Source: Humibacillus sp.
GTDB taxonomy: Bacteria > Actinomycetota > Actinomycetes > Actinomycetales > Dermatophilaceae
Reading direction: 5' to 3'
Assembly (NCBI GenBank): GCA_030452985.1
Contig: JAKDLG010000011.1
Span: 1-63,705 of the forward strand
Length of the DNA: 63,705 nucleotides
The notes beneath the pieces are model-generated. The model searched no databases, was not told the origin of the DNA, and worked only from the letters and a program-made list of their open reading frames with translations. Shown here in pieces: positions 36,009 to 44,926 of the stretch (positions within the stretch are counted from its first letter, which is position 1; every line of letters begins with the position of its first letter). Both the position numbers and the translations under genes were made by a program.

Positions 36009-36932
36009 ATGTCACGATCCACCCTGAGCGCTCTCGCCCTGCTCGTTTGTGTTCCTCTCACCCTGGCCGCCTGCACCACCGCGACCGAGACCGACGTCGC
36101 AGACCCGGGCGTCCCCCGCGGCGGCGAGCCGGTCGCCGGCACCGAGAAGCCCGGAGACGCCGCTGCGCTTGTGCCCGAAAAGATCAAAGACAAGGGCGAG
36201 ATCGCGTTCGCCCACGATGCGACGTACCCGCCGTTCGAGTACTTCGACAAGGACAACACCACGATGATTGGGTTCGACGTGCAGCTCGCCGACGCGATCG
36301 CCGGCAAGCTGGGCGTCAAGGCCAAACACGTCAACACCGGGTTCGACACGATTCTGGCCGGGCTGAGCAGTGGCAAGTTCGACGTGGGCATGTCGGCGTT
36401 CACCATCACACCCGGCCGGGCCAAGTCGGTCGACTTCGTGCAGTACTTCAGCGGCGGCACCGCCATCGCCGTGCCCAAGGGCAACCCCAAGAAGCTCTCG
36501 CTGTACGACCTGTCACTCTGCGGTCACAAGGTCTCGGCGCAGAAGGGGTCAGACCAAGGGCTCAACCAGATGCCCGCAATCGACACAAAGTGCAAGGCGG
36601 CCGGCAAGCCGGGCCTGGCCATCTCGCTCTACCCGTCACAAAACGACGCCAACCTGGCCCTCACCTCGGGCCGGGTCGACGCCATCGCCGCCGACACCAT
36701 CTCGCTGGCCTACCAGGGCAAGCTCGCGAAGGGTGCCTTCGAGCTCGCTCCAGGCGAGCCCTACGAGCCGGCAGCGGCTGGCATCGCGTTGGCCAAGAAC
36801 TCCCCACTGACTCCCGCCGTGGCCGGAGCCGTCACGGAGCTCTCCGCCGACGGCACCCTGCAGAAGCTGGGCGCAGCGTGGAGCCTGCCCGCTCAGGTAT
36901 TTACCGCTGACGACGGCAAGGTCACGAAGTGA
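36009..36932 (+). CDS. Amino acid ABC transporter substrate-binding lipoprotein
   Basis: A 307-residue family-3 solute-binding protein. The N-terminal lipoprotein signal ends in LTLAAC with Cys22 as the lipidated residue. The binding-fold blocks EIAFAHDATYPPFEYFDKDN, MIGFDVQLADAIAGKLGV and FDTILAGLSSGKFDVGMSAF are typical of polar amino acid receptors (His, Arg, Lys, Gln, Glu). It is held on the outer membrane face to feed the permease encoded next; its stop overlaps the permease start by four bases (GTGA). The link to Rieske and M20 genes suggests a modified amino acid as ligand (inference). Confidence 0.92.
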   Translation: MSRSTLSALALLVCVPLTLAACTTATETDVADPGVPRGGEPVAGTEKPGDAAALVPEKIKDKGEIAFAHDATYPPFEYFDKDNTTMIGFDVQLADAIAGKLGVKAKHVNTGFDTILAGLSSGKFDVGMSAFTITPGRAKSVDFVQYFSGGTAIAVPKGNPKKLSLYDLSLCGHKVSAQKGSDQGLNQMPAIDTKCKAAGKPGLAISLYPSQNDANLALTSGRVDAIAADTISLAYQGKLAKGAFELAPGEPYEPAAAGIALAKNSPLTPAVAGAVTELSADGTLQKLGAAWSLPAQVFTADDGKVTK

Positions 36933-37909
36933 CCGAGGGCGTCGGGGCGCCGCCCCACTCCCCCCGCCCTGGGCCCGAGCGAGAGGCTGTCCGGTCGGCG
37001 CCAGCGGTGAGCGTCGATGCCGAGCAGCTGACCGTCGTTCCGCGTCGCCACCTGGGCCGCTGGGTCGCAGCGGTCGTGCTGCTCGCCATCGCTGCAATGA
37101 TGCTGAACTCCGTCATCCACAACGACCGCTTCCAGTGGGACGTCGTCAACACCTACCTGCGCGATGTGTCCATCTTTCGCGGCCTGTGGCTCACGATGTG
37201 GCTCACCGTGGTGTGCATGGCGGTGGGGGCGCTGCTCGGTGTGCTGCTGGCCGTGATGCGTCTGTCGGCCAACCCGGTGATTCGCAGCGCCGCGTTTGGC
37301 TACGTGGCGTTCTTTCGCGGTACGCCCGTGCTCGTGCAGCTGTTGTTCTGGTACAACCTTGCGGCTCTCTACCCCGTTCTCACGTTCGGGGTTCCCGGCG
37401 TGAGCCTCGACGCCAACACCCTGATCACGCCTCTGGCCGCTGCCGTTCTGGGCCTTGGCCTGAACGAGGCGGCCTACATGTCAGAGATCGTGCGGGCCGG
37501 CATCGTGTCGGTCGACCACGGTCAAGGGGAGGCGGCCGGAGCGCTGGGGCTGACCCGCGGGCAGACTATGCGCCGCGTCATCCTCCCCCAGGCCATGCGG
37601 GTCATCATTCCGCCGTCGGGTAACGAGCTGATCGGCATGTTGAAGACGACCTCGCTGGTCTCGGTTCTCGCCGTACCCGACCTGCTCTACGCGTCGCAGA
37701 CGATCTACTCGCGCACGTTCCAGCCCATCCCGCTGCTCATCGTGGCCAGCATCTGGTACCTCATCGTCACCTCGGTGCTCAGCGTGGGGCAGTTCTACCT
37801 CGAGCGCCGCTTCGCCCGCGGCAACCGCACCCTGCCGCCCACCCCGCTGATGCGGCTGAGGGCCGCTATCAGCACCCACGCGCCTCTGACCGCGAGGACG
37901 AGCGCATGA
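36929..37909 (+). CDS. Amino acid ABC transporter permease
   Basis: A 326-residue HisMQ-type permease. A hydrophilic 45-residue N-terminus precedes the membrane part. The family motif [16 protein letters not shown] lies after helix 2, and the cytoplasmic EAA loop reads [20 protein letters not shown] near residue 210, where the ATPase docks. GTG at 36929 overlaps the binding-protein stop. Only one permease gene is present, so it probably acts as a homodimer. Its stop overlaps the ATPase start by four bases. Confidence 0.92.
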   Translation: MTEGVGAPPHSPRPGPEREAVRSAPAVSVDAEQLTVVPRRHLGRWVAAVVLLAIAAMMLNSVIHNDRFQWDVVNTYLRDVSIFRGLWLTMWLTVVCMAVGALLGVLLAVMRLSANPVIRSAAFGYVAFFRGTPVLVQLLFWYNLAALYPVLTFGVPGVSLDANTLITPLAAAVLGLGLNEAAYMSEIVRAGIVSVDHGQGEAAGALGLTRGQTMRRVILPQAMRVIIPPSGNELIGMLKTTSLVSVLAVPDLLYASQTIYSRTFQPIPLLIVASIWYLIVTSVLSVGQFYLERRFARGNRTLPPTPLMRLRAAISTHAPLTARTSA

Positions 37910-38715
37910 GCGGGGTCGCCGGTCAGTCCACAGGCCGCGGCCCGGCCGTCGAGAACACCCCGATGGTGTGGGCCGAGGGGGTGCGCAAGTCGTACGGCCG
38001 CAACGAGGTGCTCACCGGCATCCACCTGACCATCGACCGCGGCGAGGTGGTCTGCCTCATCGGGCCCTCCGGTTCGGGCAAGAGCACCTTTCTGCGATGC
38101 ATCAACCACCTCGAGCGCGTCGACGGTGGACGCCTGTGGGTCGACGGGGAGGTGGTCGGCTACACCCAGCGGGGTGACAAGCTGCACGAGCTGAGCGACC
38201 GCGAGATCTGTCGCCGCCGCACGCACATCGGCATGGTCTTCCAGAGCTTCAACCTCTTTCCGCACATGACGGTGATCGACAACCTCATCGAGGCACCGAG
38301 GCGGGCGCTACGACAGAGCAAGAGCGAGGCCACCGAACGGGCACTGACCCTGCTCGAGCAGGTCGGGCTGCAGGACAAGACCCACGCCTACCCCCGGCAC
38401 CTCTCGGGCGGGCAGCAACAACGGGTCGCCATCGCGCGCGCCCTGTGCATGGAGCCGAAGCTGATGCTCTTCGACGAGCCGACCTCAGCGCTCGACCCTG
38501 AGCTCGTGGGCGACGTGCTCGCCGTGATGCGCGACCTTGCCACCACCGGCATGACCATGGCCGTGGTCACCCACGAGATGAGCTTCGCGCGCGACGTCGC
38601 AGACCGTGTCGTGTTCTTCGACGGCGGCCAGGTCGTCGAAGAGGGCCCGGCCGCACAGGTCATCACCGACCCCCAGCACCAGCGCACCAAGGCCTTTCTG
38701 CGCGCCGTGCGCTGA
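37906..38715 (+). CDS. Amino acid ABC transporter ATP-binding protein
   Basis: A 269-residue ATPase of the polar amino acid class. Walker A is [15 protein letters not shown], the Q-loop [14 protein letters not shown], the ABC signature [15 protein letters not shown], Walker [15 protein letters not shown], and the switch His is in VVTHEMSFA. It overlaps the permease stop (ATGA). The end of the gene lies 20 bases before the reductase, so importer, oxygenase and reductase form one transcription unit. Confidence 0.95.
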   Translation: MSGVAGQSTGRGPAVENTPMVWAEGVRKSYGRNEVLTGIHLTIDRGEVVCLIGPSGSGKSTFLRCINHLERVDGGRLWVDGEVVGYTQRGDKLHELSDREICRRRTHIGMVFQSFNLFPHMTVIDNLIEAPRRALRQSKSEATERALTLLEQVGLQDKTHAYPRHLSGGQQQRVAIARALCMEPKLMLFDEPTSALDPELVGDVLAVMRDLATTGMTMAVVTHEMSFARDVADRVVFFDGGQVVEEGPAAQVITDPQHQRTKAFLRAVR

Positions 38716-38734
38716 CACCGAAAGGAGATTCGCC

Positions 38735-39742
38735 GTGACCATCTCGACCAACCCCCGCACCACCGACCTGCTCGGTGACGACACCCGCGCCGCCACCCTG
38801 CGTCTGCTCGTGCGCCAGATGCGCTGGGAGAGTGACGGGGTCGTGTCGTTACTGCTGGAGAACGCCGACGGCGGCGCGCTGCCCGAGTGGGAGCCGGGCG
38901 CCCACCTCGACCTGCACCTCGGCGGCGCGCTGGTGCGACAGTTCTCCCTGTGCGGCGCTCCCTCCAACCGGCACCAGTGGCGCATCGCGGTGCTGCTCGA
39001 ACCGGTCGGCCGGGGCGGCTCGCACGCGGTACACACCCAGCTGCACCCAGGGATGGTGCTCGACGCCCGCGGCCCACGCAACAACTTCTCTTTGCGGACC
39101 GCCGGCCGCTACCGGTTCGTCGCCGGAGGCATCGGCATCACGCCGATCCTGGCGATGGTCACCCACGCCCGCGAGAGCGGCATCCCCTGGTCGCTGTTGT
39201 ACGGCGGGCGGATGCGCACGTCGATGGCCTTCCTCGACGAGTTCGCCGCACACTCCGGCGCCGGTGGTGAGGTGACGGTGCACCCGCAGGACGAAGCCGG
39301 GCTGCTGCCCCTGCAAGAGATGTTCGCGCAGGTCGAGCCCGACACGTTGGTGTACGCGTGCGGGCCCGAACCACTGCTCGCCGCCCTGCAGGAAGCGACC
39401 GCCCACTGGCCGTCCGGTTCGCTGGTGGTGGAACGCTTCTCGCCGGTGGCACCGCCCGCGTCGAGCGGGTCGGAAGCCGCGTTCGAAGTGGAGGCGGCGG
39501 CATCCGGCCTGACCGTCACGGTCGAGCCGGGTGTCTCCATCGTTCGCGCCCTCGAGTCGGTCGGCATCTTTCCCGAGACCTCCTGCGAGGAAGGCATCTG
39601 TGGCACCTGCGAGACGCGGGTGCTGGACGGCATCCCCGAACACCGTGACTCCCTACTGTCCGAAGACGAACGTGAGGCGAACGAGACGATGATGATCTGT
39701 GTCGGCCGCTGCTGCGGCGAAAGGCTGGTGCTCGACCTGTGA
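38735..39742 (+). CDS. VanB-like oxygenase reductase (flavin, NAD and C-terminal 2Fe-2S)
   Basis: A 335-residue electron-transfer protein of the phthalate dioxygenase reductase/VanB type. Domains in order are a flavin-binding barrel (FSLCGAPSNRHQWRIAVLLE), an NAD-binding domain (RFVAGGIGITPILAMV, then VYACGPEPLLAAL), and a plant-type ferredoxin (CEEGICGTCETRVLDG with the last Cys in MICVGRCC). GTG at 38735 follows AAAGGAG by eight bases. It should supply electrons to the Rieske oxygenase at 34321, which is the only such oxygenase here. Its stop overlaps the M20 gene start by four bases (GTGA). Confidence 0.92.
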   Translation: MTISTNPRTTDLLGDDTRAATLRLLVRQMRWESDGVVSLLLENADGGALPEWEPGAHLDLHLGGALVRQFSLCGAPSNRHQWRIAVLLEPVGRGGSHAVHTQLHPGMVLDARGPRNNFSLRTAGRYRFVAGGIGITPILAMVTHARESGIPWSLLYGGRMRTSMAFLDEFAAHSGAGGEVTVHPQDEAGLLPLQEMFAQVEPDTLVYACGPEPLLAALQEATAHWPSGSLVVERFSPVAPPASSGSEAAFEVEAAASGLTVTVEPGVSIVRALESVGIFPETSCEEGICGTCETRVLDGIPEHRDSLLSEDEREANETMMICVGRCCGERLVLDL

Positions 39743-41118
39743 ACCCCGCCATCAGCAACGTCAGCACGGATGCCGCCGTGCCGCTGGGTTCCAGCCCTGC
39801 GCCCCGTGGATCCGCCCCCGAGCCGGGGCGCTGGGCCGGCGTGACCGACCTGCTCTCGACCCTGATCCGCATCGACACCCAGATCGGCGGTCCGGGCGAG
39901 CGGGCTGCGGCCGAGCACCTCGCCGCCCTGCTCACCGACGCCGGGCTCGATCCTGTGCTCCTCGAGTCGGAGCCGAGGCGGGCCAACCTGTTCGTGCGCG
40001 TTCCCGGCACCGACCTGGGCCTCGACCCGTTGCTGGTGCAGATGCACCTCGACGTTGTTCCGGCGCGGCCCGACGAGTGGAGCGTGCACCCGCTCTCGGG
40101 CGAGGTGCGGGAGGGCTACGTGTGGGGGCGTGGCGCCGTCGACATGAAGAACATGATCGCCACGGTCGTCACCATCGTGGTCGACCGGCTGAGAACGGGC
40201 CGGTTGCCGAAACGGCCTCTGATGCTCGCCTTCTTCGCCGACGAGGAGAACGCGGGCCCGCTCGGTGCCGAGTGGGCGGTTCGAGAGCACCCGGAGCTGT
40301 TCGAGGGGGTGCGCACCGCCATCGGCGAAGGTGGCGGGTGGAGCGTTCCACTCCCCACGGATCAGCGACTCTATCCCGTGCATGTTGCCGAAAAGGGCTG
40401 GGCGGCAATGGAGGTCACGGTCACTGGCCGTCCCGCGCATGCCTCTCGAGTTCTCGACGACAACCCGGTGCGGGTACTCGCCGAAGCAATCGGGCGCCTC
40501 ACGATGGACCGCTTTCCCGTTCACCTCACGTCCGAGCTGGAGCAGCTGCTGACGCTCGTCGGCGACCTGACCGGCATCCCCTTCGACGCGGCTCGACCGG
40601 CAGCCGGTCTGAGCGTGCTCGGCACGGAGGCCGCCAACGTGGCCTCGAGCCTGCAGCACACGGCCCACCCCACCCGCACCGCAGCCGGCTACCAGAGCAA
40701 CGTCATCCCGGGTCGAGCCTGGGCCGAGCTCGACTGCCGCTACCTGCCGGGCCGGTGGGAGGAGTTTCTCGGCGAGCTGCACGCCGCCCTGGGCGACCAG
40801 GTGCAGGTGCGCGAGCTGGCTCGCACCCAGGGTCTCACCGCCCGCTCGGGAGGCAGCCGCGCCTCGCTGTTCGCCGCGGCCCAGGGCGCCTTGACCACCG
40901 AGGACGAAACGGCGGTCGTCGCGCCGTACATGCTGGCCGGCGGCACCGACGCGACCCACCTGCAGCGCCTCGGAATCGAGTGCTTCGGCTTCAACCCCTT
41001 GCTGCTTCCGCCCGACCTCGACTTCTGGGCCCTCTTCCACGGCATCGACGAGCGGGTGCCGGTCGAGAGCCTGGCCTTCTCGGCCAGTGTGCTCGACCGG
41101 TTCTTCGACCTCTACTGA
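39739..41118 (+). CDS. M20-family metallopeptidase / N-acyl amino acid amidohydrolase
   Basis: A 459-residue di-zinc hydrolase of the ArgE/DapE/carboxypeptidase G2 class. Zinc ligands and catalytic acids are seen in VQMHLDVVPARPDEW, GRGAVDMKNMIA and FFADEENAGPLGAEW, the dimerisation-domain His in VTGRPAHASRVLDDNP, and the late motif is MLAGGTDATHLQRLG. It cleaves an amide or peptide bond next to an amino acid carboxylate. Translation is coupled to the reductase. As last gene of the oxygenase-importer-reductase unit it may cut the imported compound or the demethylated product; carnosine-like dipeptides are one possibility, not shown. Confidence 0.88.
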   Translation: MNPAISNVSTDAAVPLGSSPAPRGSAPEPGRWAGVTDLLSTLIRIDTQIGGPGERAAAEHLAALLTDAGLDPVLLESEPRRANLFVRVPGTDLGLDPLLVQMHLDVVPARPDEWSVHPLSGEVREGYVWGRGAVDMKNMIATVVTIVVDRLRTGRLPKRPLMLAFFADEENAGPLGAEWAVREHPELFEGVRTAIGEGGGWSVPLPTDQRLYPVHVAEKGWAAMEVTVTGRPAHASRVLDDNPVRVLAEAIGRLTMDRFPVHLTSELEQLLTLVGDLTGIPFDAARPAAGLSVLGTEAANVASSLQHTAHPTRTAAGYQSNVIPGRAWAELDCRYLPGRWEEFLGELHAALGDQVQVRELARTQGLTARSGGSRASLFAAAQGALTTEDETAVVAPYMLAGGTDATHLQRLGIECFGFNPLLLPPDLDFWALFHGIDERVPVESLAFSASVLDRFFDLY

Positions 41119-41271
41119 CCATCTCTCCACGGTCTCTCCACGGTGGGTTCCAGGCCTTGTCCTGTTTCGGTGCGATGAGACGCTCGGGCGCTACCTGTGA
41201 AACCCCTTCGAATCTGATGACGTCTGCGGGCCAAAGGGTTCAGCAACAGTGGCAGGTGGCACGATCGAGGT

Positions 41272-42450
41272 ATGGCTTCTCTCCGCACTGCGGTGATCGG
41301 CGCCAGCACCGTCGCTCTCCTGGCTACCTCCGCTGTGAGCGCACGAGCGGGAACGACGACGTCGGTCTCAGACTCGCTCGCGGCGGCCACCACGGCGGGG
41401 GTCTGCAGCCCCTACGCGGTGATGAAATCGATGACGAACGAACAGCGTGTCGGGCAGATCTTCATGGTGGGCACGCCTGCCACCAAGGCTGACCCGACGC
41501 TGCTCGAGCAGATCACCCGATACCACGTGGGCAACATCATCCTCACCGGGCGCAGCACCGGTGGCACCGCCGCGCCGTCAGCCGTGACAGCCGCCGCCCG
41601 GGCCCGGGTCAGCGCGGCCAGCACCGCGAACACGCCGCTGTTCGTGGCCACCGACCAGGAGGGCGGCTACGTCCAGGTGCTGCAAGGTGTCGGTTTCAGC
41701 AAAATGCCGACCGCCCTGACCCAGGGCACCTGGTCTGACGCGGGGCTACAACACGCCGGCACCACCTGGGGGAGCCAGCTGCGCAGGGTGGGCGTCAACC
41801 TCAATCTGGCCCCAGTGGCAGGGACGACCCCCAACGCGCAGTGGGCCAGGAACAACCCGCCCATCGGCGTGTTCCAGCGTGAGTACGGCTACACCTCGTA
41901 CATCACCGCCGCCAAGTCCGCTGACATCGTGCGCGGAATGGCGGCAGCCGGCGTCGGCACCACCAGCAAGCACTTTCCCGGCATGGGTTTGGTCAACGCC
42001 AATACCGACACCAGCTACGGTGTCTACGACCGAATCACGACGACCGCAAGTCCGTACCTCAACCCGTTCCGCGCCGACATCAAGGCGGGCGTGACCGCCG
42101 TGATGATGTCGTCGGCGATCTACCTCAAGATCGACCCCACCACGCTCGCGGTGTTCTCGCCGAAGATCGTGAATCTGGTGCGGAGCACCGGCTTCCGCGG
42201 CCCGATCATGACCGACGACATGGGCAACGCCGTGCAGCCCGGCCAGTGGACGGTGCCTCACCGGGCCATCAACTCCCTGGAAGCCGGGGTCGACATGATT
42301 CTTACCGTCAACCCGTCGGTGGTCCCGACGATGTACGACACGATCCTCCACCTGGTCGAGACCAGCTCGTACTGGCAGGCACGCGTGAACAGTGCCGCTT
42401 GGTGGGTGCTCATGGGCAAGGCCGATCGGCACCTGCTGCCCAACTGCTGA
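41272..42450 (+). CDS. Secreted glycoside hydrolase family 3 protein (N-acetylhexosaminidase-like)
   Basis: A 392-residue exported GH3 protein. Residues 1-26 are a signal peptide (AVIGASTVALLATSAVSARA). The catalytic domain shows MTNEQRVGQIFMVGTP, TDQEGGYVQVL, the GH3 substrate motif KHFPGMG, and the nucleophile aspartate in GPIMTDDMGNAV. The KHFPG histidine loop is typical of NagZ-type beta-N-acetylhexosaminidases, which act on peptidoglycan fragments. It is a single gene with its own 150-base upstream region, which contains two copies of CTCTCCACGG but no obvious promoter match. Confidence 0.87.
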   Translation: MASLRTAVIGASTVALLATSAVSARAGTTTSVSDSLAAATTAGVCSPYAVMKSMTNEQRVGQIFMVGTPATKADPTLLEQITRYHVGNIILTGRSTGGTAAPSAVTAAARARVSAASTANTPLFVATDQEGGYVQVLQGVGFSKMPTALTQGTWSDAGLQHAGTTWGSQLRRVGVNLNLAPVAGTTPNAQWARNNPPIGVFQREYGYTSYITAAKSADIVRGMAAAGVGTTSKHFPGMGLVNANTDTSYGVYDRITTTASPYLNPFRADIKAGVTAVMMSSAIYLKIDPTTLAVFSPKIVNLVRSTGFRGPIMTDDMGNAVQPGQWTVPHRAINSLEAGVDMILTVNPSVVPTMYDTILHLVETSSYWQARVNSAAWWVLMGKADRHLLPNC

Positions 42451-42499
42451 CTCCAACCCTCGCCCGTCAGAAGTCAGGGCCGACCGGTTACGGTCAACC

Positions 42500-42892
42500 A
42501 TGGACATGAAGCTCGAGCTCGTTCCGATCCCTGTGACCGACGTAGACCGGGCCAAGGCCTTCTACCTGCAGCTCGGCTTCATGGAGGACGTCGACGTACG
42601 CCCCGCGCCCGGCGTGCGGGTCGTGCAGCTGACGCCACCTGGCTCAGCGTGCTCCATCGGCCTTGGCACCGGGCTGGGCGCCTACGACGGGCGGGAGCCG
42701 GGCTCGGTCCGCGCCCTGCACCTCGTGGTCGCCGACATCGAGGCGGCCCGGGCCGACCTGGTGGCCCGTGGGATCGAGATCGGCGAGGTGTTCGACGTCG
42801 GCGGCGGGGTGAAGTATGCGGAGCTCGCCGACCCCGAGGGCAACACCCTGACGCTGCAGGAGATGGCCTGGCGCACCGGCGAGGCCTTCTGA
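42500..42892 (+). CDS. VOC/glyoxalase-family protein
   Basis: A 130-residue VOC protein: KLELVPIPVTDVDRAKAFYL opens the first half, RALHLVVADIEAARADLVAR the second, and YAELADPEGNTLTLQEM closes it with the usual C-terminal Glu. This resembles the common actinobacterial group annotated as glyoxalase without known substrate. The ATG at 42500 lies 49 bases after the GH3 stop; the ribosome site is poor. Confidence 0.8.
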   Translation: MDMKLELVPIPVTDVDRAKAFYLQLGFMEDVDVRPAPGVRVVQLTPPGSACSIGLGTGLGAYDGREPGSVRALHLVVADIEAARADLVARGIEIGEVFDVGGGVKYAELADPEGNTLTLQEMAWRTGEAF

Positions 42893-43012
42893 GGCCCCCG
42901 CCAGCCATCTGAGCGCTGCAGGGTGGGTCAGAGGGCGAGCTGGGCGTGCGGGCGCTTTACGGATCAACCATCATGGGTATGCCCACTATGTCCACGACCA
43001 GGAGGTTCACCC

Positions 43013-43435
43013 GTGAAACTGACCGAGCTCTTCGACCGGATGCCCGAGCGACTGGCGACCGGTGCCTTCATCCTGCACTCCGGCCTGCAGAAGTGGCGCG
43101 GCGACGTCGAGACCGCGAAGGGCATGCACGGCATGGCCTCCGGAGCCTTCCCGTTCCTGAAGAACATCGAACCGACCCGCTTCTTGCGGCTGCTCGCGGT
43201 AGGCGAGATCACGACCGGGTCGCTGCTGCTGCTGCCGTTCGTGCCGAAGCGAGTGGCGGGCTTGGCCCTCACCGCCTTCTCGGGCAGCCTCCTCACCCTG
43301 TACTCGCGCACGCCCGGCCTGACCAAGCCCGGCAGCCTCTGGCCGACTCCCGACGGCCTGGCCATGAGCAAGGACGTCTGGATGCTCGGCATCGGCACGG
43401 GCCTGCTGCTCGACGGTGGAAGAAAGACCGACTGA
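43013..43435 (+). CDS. DoxX-family membrane protein
   Basis: A 140-residue small membrane protein with about four hydrophobic segments. The N-terminal LATGAFILHSGLQKWRGD and the following KNIEPTRFLRLLAVGEITTG fit the DoxX-like fold. GTG at 43013 is set by an excellent AGGAGGTT six bases upstream. The function of this family in actinobacteria is unclear, with links to redox balance and thiosulfate metabolism elsewhere. Confidence 0.78.
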   Translation: MKLTELFDRMPERLATGAFILHSGLQKWRGDVETAKGMHGMASGAFPFLKNIEPTRFLRLLAVGEITTGSLLLLPFVPKRVAGLALTAFSGSLLTLYSRTPGLTKPGSLWPTPDGLAMSKDVWMLGIGTGLLLDGGRKTD

Positions 43436-43516
43436 CCCACGTTGTGGCCGGGGGACCTCGGGCCGGATGCCGTCTGCTGTCCACGCCGCCCGTGATCCGC
43501 CCAGCCGGGGCGATCC

Positions 43517-43969
43517 TTGTCAGTCCCGAGTGTCGTGCTGCTCCTGATGCACGGGGTCGTTCAGCGTCCCGAAAGGCTGCTGACGCTGATGATCCTGCTG
43601 GTGCTCGGCATGGCCCTGACCAACGGACTGCTCGCCCACGTCGACGGGCGCAGTGTCGTCATCGCCCTCGCCTTGGTCGTCGTGCGACCGCTGCCGGGCT
43701 GGCTGAGCCTCGGCGTGCGCCGCCGCGGTGAGCACCTACCCGGAGGACTGAGCCGCCCAGAGGTGCTCGCCACGTCGTTCTTCGGCGTCCGCAGCGTGGG
43801 CTGCCTCTACTACCTCGCGTACGCGGGAGGTGAGCGCGTCTTCGCCGAGGAGCGGTGGATGTGGTCGACCATCGCCCTGACGATCCGCGTCTCGGTCGTC
43901 GTGCACGGCATCCTCTCGACGCCCGTGATGCACCGGCTCGACCTCGTACGCCAACCGGTTCGCTACTGA
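43517..43969 (+). pseudogene. C-terminal remnant of an NhaP-type sodium/proton antiporter
   Basis: The frame encodes about 150 residues matching only the last helices of CPA1 antiporters: ALVVVRPLPGWLSLGV, then the family hallmark FFGVRSVGCLYYLAYA (usual form GxRGIxSLYYLxYA), and VSVVVHGILSTPVM (usual form SxxxHGxTAxP). A full antiporter has 400 or more residues and the N-terminal transport core is absent; the 80 bases upstream do not encode it in any frame. The only start is a weak TTG. I read it as a truncated gene. Confidence 0.72.
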
Positions 43970-44001
43970 CCTCGACCGAACGGACGGTCCCGGTGTTCTG
44001 G

Positions 44002-44343
44002 TCACTCGATCTGGAGCTCGTCTCCGTCGACGGTGACGCGACCGCGGCGCAGCGGCCAGGCCTTGGTCAGGGCGATGAAGGCGGCGTCCAGCCCAGGGAT
44101 CTTGGCAAAGACGCCCTGGGGGCCCTGTGTCATCTGGCCGGTCTTGACGTCGTACTTCGACTGGTGCCAGGGGCACACCAGGCAGCCCTCGGCGTCGATG
44201 CTTCCGTCCGCGAGGTCTGCCCGCAGGTGCCGACACCGCCGGCTCACGGCGAAGTACTCGCCGTTGTTGCCGACCGCGTAGCCCCCGACGCCCTTGACGG
44301 ACCCGGGCGGAACATCCGAAACAGGAATCCGATCAGCGCTCAT
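44002..44343 (-). CDS. Small Rieske [2Fe-2S] ferredoxin-type protein
   Basis: A 113-residue single Rieske domain. The cluster ligands are CRHLRADLADG (Cys-x-His) and CLVCPWHQSKYDVKTG (Cys-x2-His). It resembles ferredoxin components of oxygenases and the nitrite reductase small subunit fold, with no transmembrane anchor. The last 35 residues (ALTKAWPLRRGRVTVDGDEL) extend beyond the domain. The ATG at 44343 is chosen by domain start. It converges with the antiporter remnant and has no oxygenase beside it. Confidence 0.85.
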   Translation of the reverse strand: MSADRIPVSDVPPGSVKGVGGYAVGNNGEYFAVSRRCRHLRADLADGSIDAEGCLVCPWHQSKYDVKTGQMTQGPQGVFAKIPGLDAAFIALTKAWPLRRGRVTVDGDELQIE

Positions 44344-44428
44344 GGCGTGCTCCTCCTCTGCGGTTCCACCGACCTCTTCATGGTGGCACGTCAGGTCAAG
44401 GCCTGCCCACCCGAACCGAACGCCAAGG

Positions 44429-44791
44429 TCAGGCGGGCGGCTGCTCCTTGGTGAGGTGGAGCAGCCAGTCGCTCCCGGTGTCGATGAGGGCGTAGCGGCG
44501 CGACCCCTCACGGCCGTGCAGCACGAAGACCATGCGCCGGTCGTCACGGTCGATGAGCTCCCACCAGCCAGTGTCGGCGATGAGCTTGTCGTCGTCGGTG
44601 TAGGTGAGGTGGTCCAGGCCGTGGTCGGGCACCGCGATGGCCAGCCGGTCACCGCCCGTCGCGGTCGGCAACCCGCGAGGCACCGCCCACGAGCGGAGCA
44701 CGCCCTTCTCTTCCAGTCGAAGGTCGAAGTGCGGCCGCGGCTTACGGTGGTCGTGCAGCACGAACGCCGGTCGCGTCGCCTCGTCACCCAT
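44429..44791 (-). CDS. Stand-alone LigD-type 3'-phosphoesterase domain
   Basis: A 120-residue protein equal to the phosphoesterase domain of LigD, without ligase or polymerase parts. The active-site block FVLHDHRKPRPHFDLRLEE carries the two His and the Asp of the known EHxxxxxHxDxRLE motif, and DHGLDHLTYT supplies the later His. In LigD this domain trims 3' phosphates and ribonucleotides during end joining. No ku or ligase gene is in the window. The ATG at 44791 starts exactly at the domain; the long upstream frame is a shadow of the ACC deaminase gene. Confidence 0.82.
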   Translation of the reverse strand: MGDEATRPAFVLHDHRKPRPHFDLRLEEKGVLRSWAVPRGLPTATGGDRLAIAVPDHGLDHLTYTDDDKLIADTGWWELIDRDDRRMVFVLHGREGSRRYALIDTGSDWLLHLTKEQPPA

Positions 44792-44926
44792 CAGCCCAGT
44801 GTGTCGCACGCCGGGAGGTCTGCCCGTCGGCCTGCTGCAGCACACCGAGTACCGGTCAAACCCCGGCAGGTACGCCACGCTAGGTTGGCGGTCTCTCGGT
44901 GTTGCGACTGAACGTGAGGACCTCGT

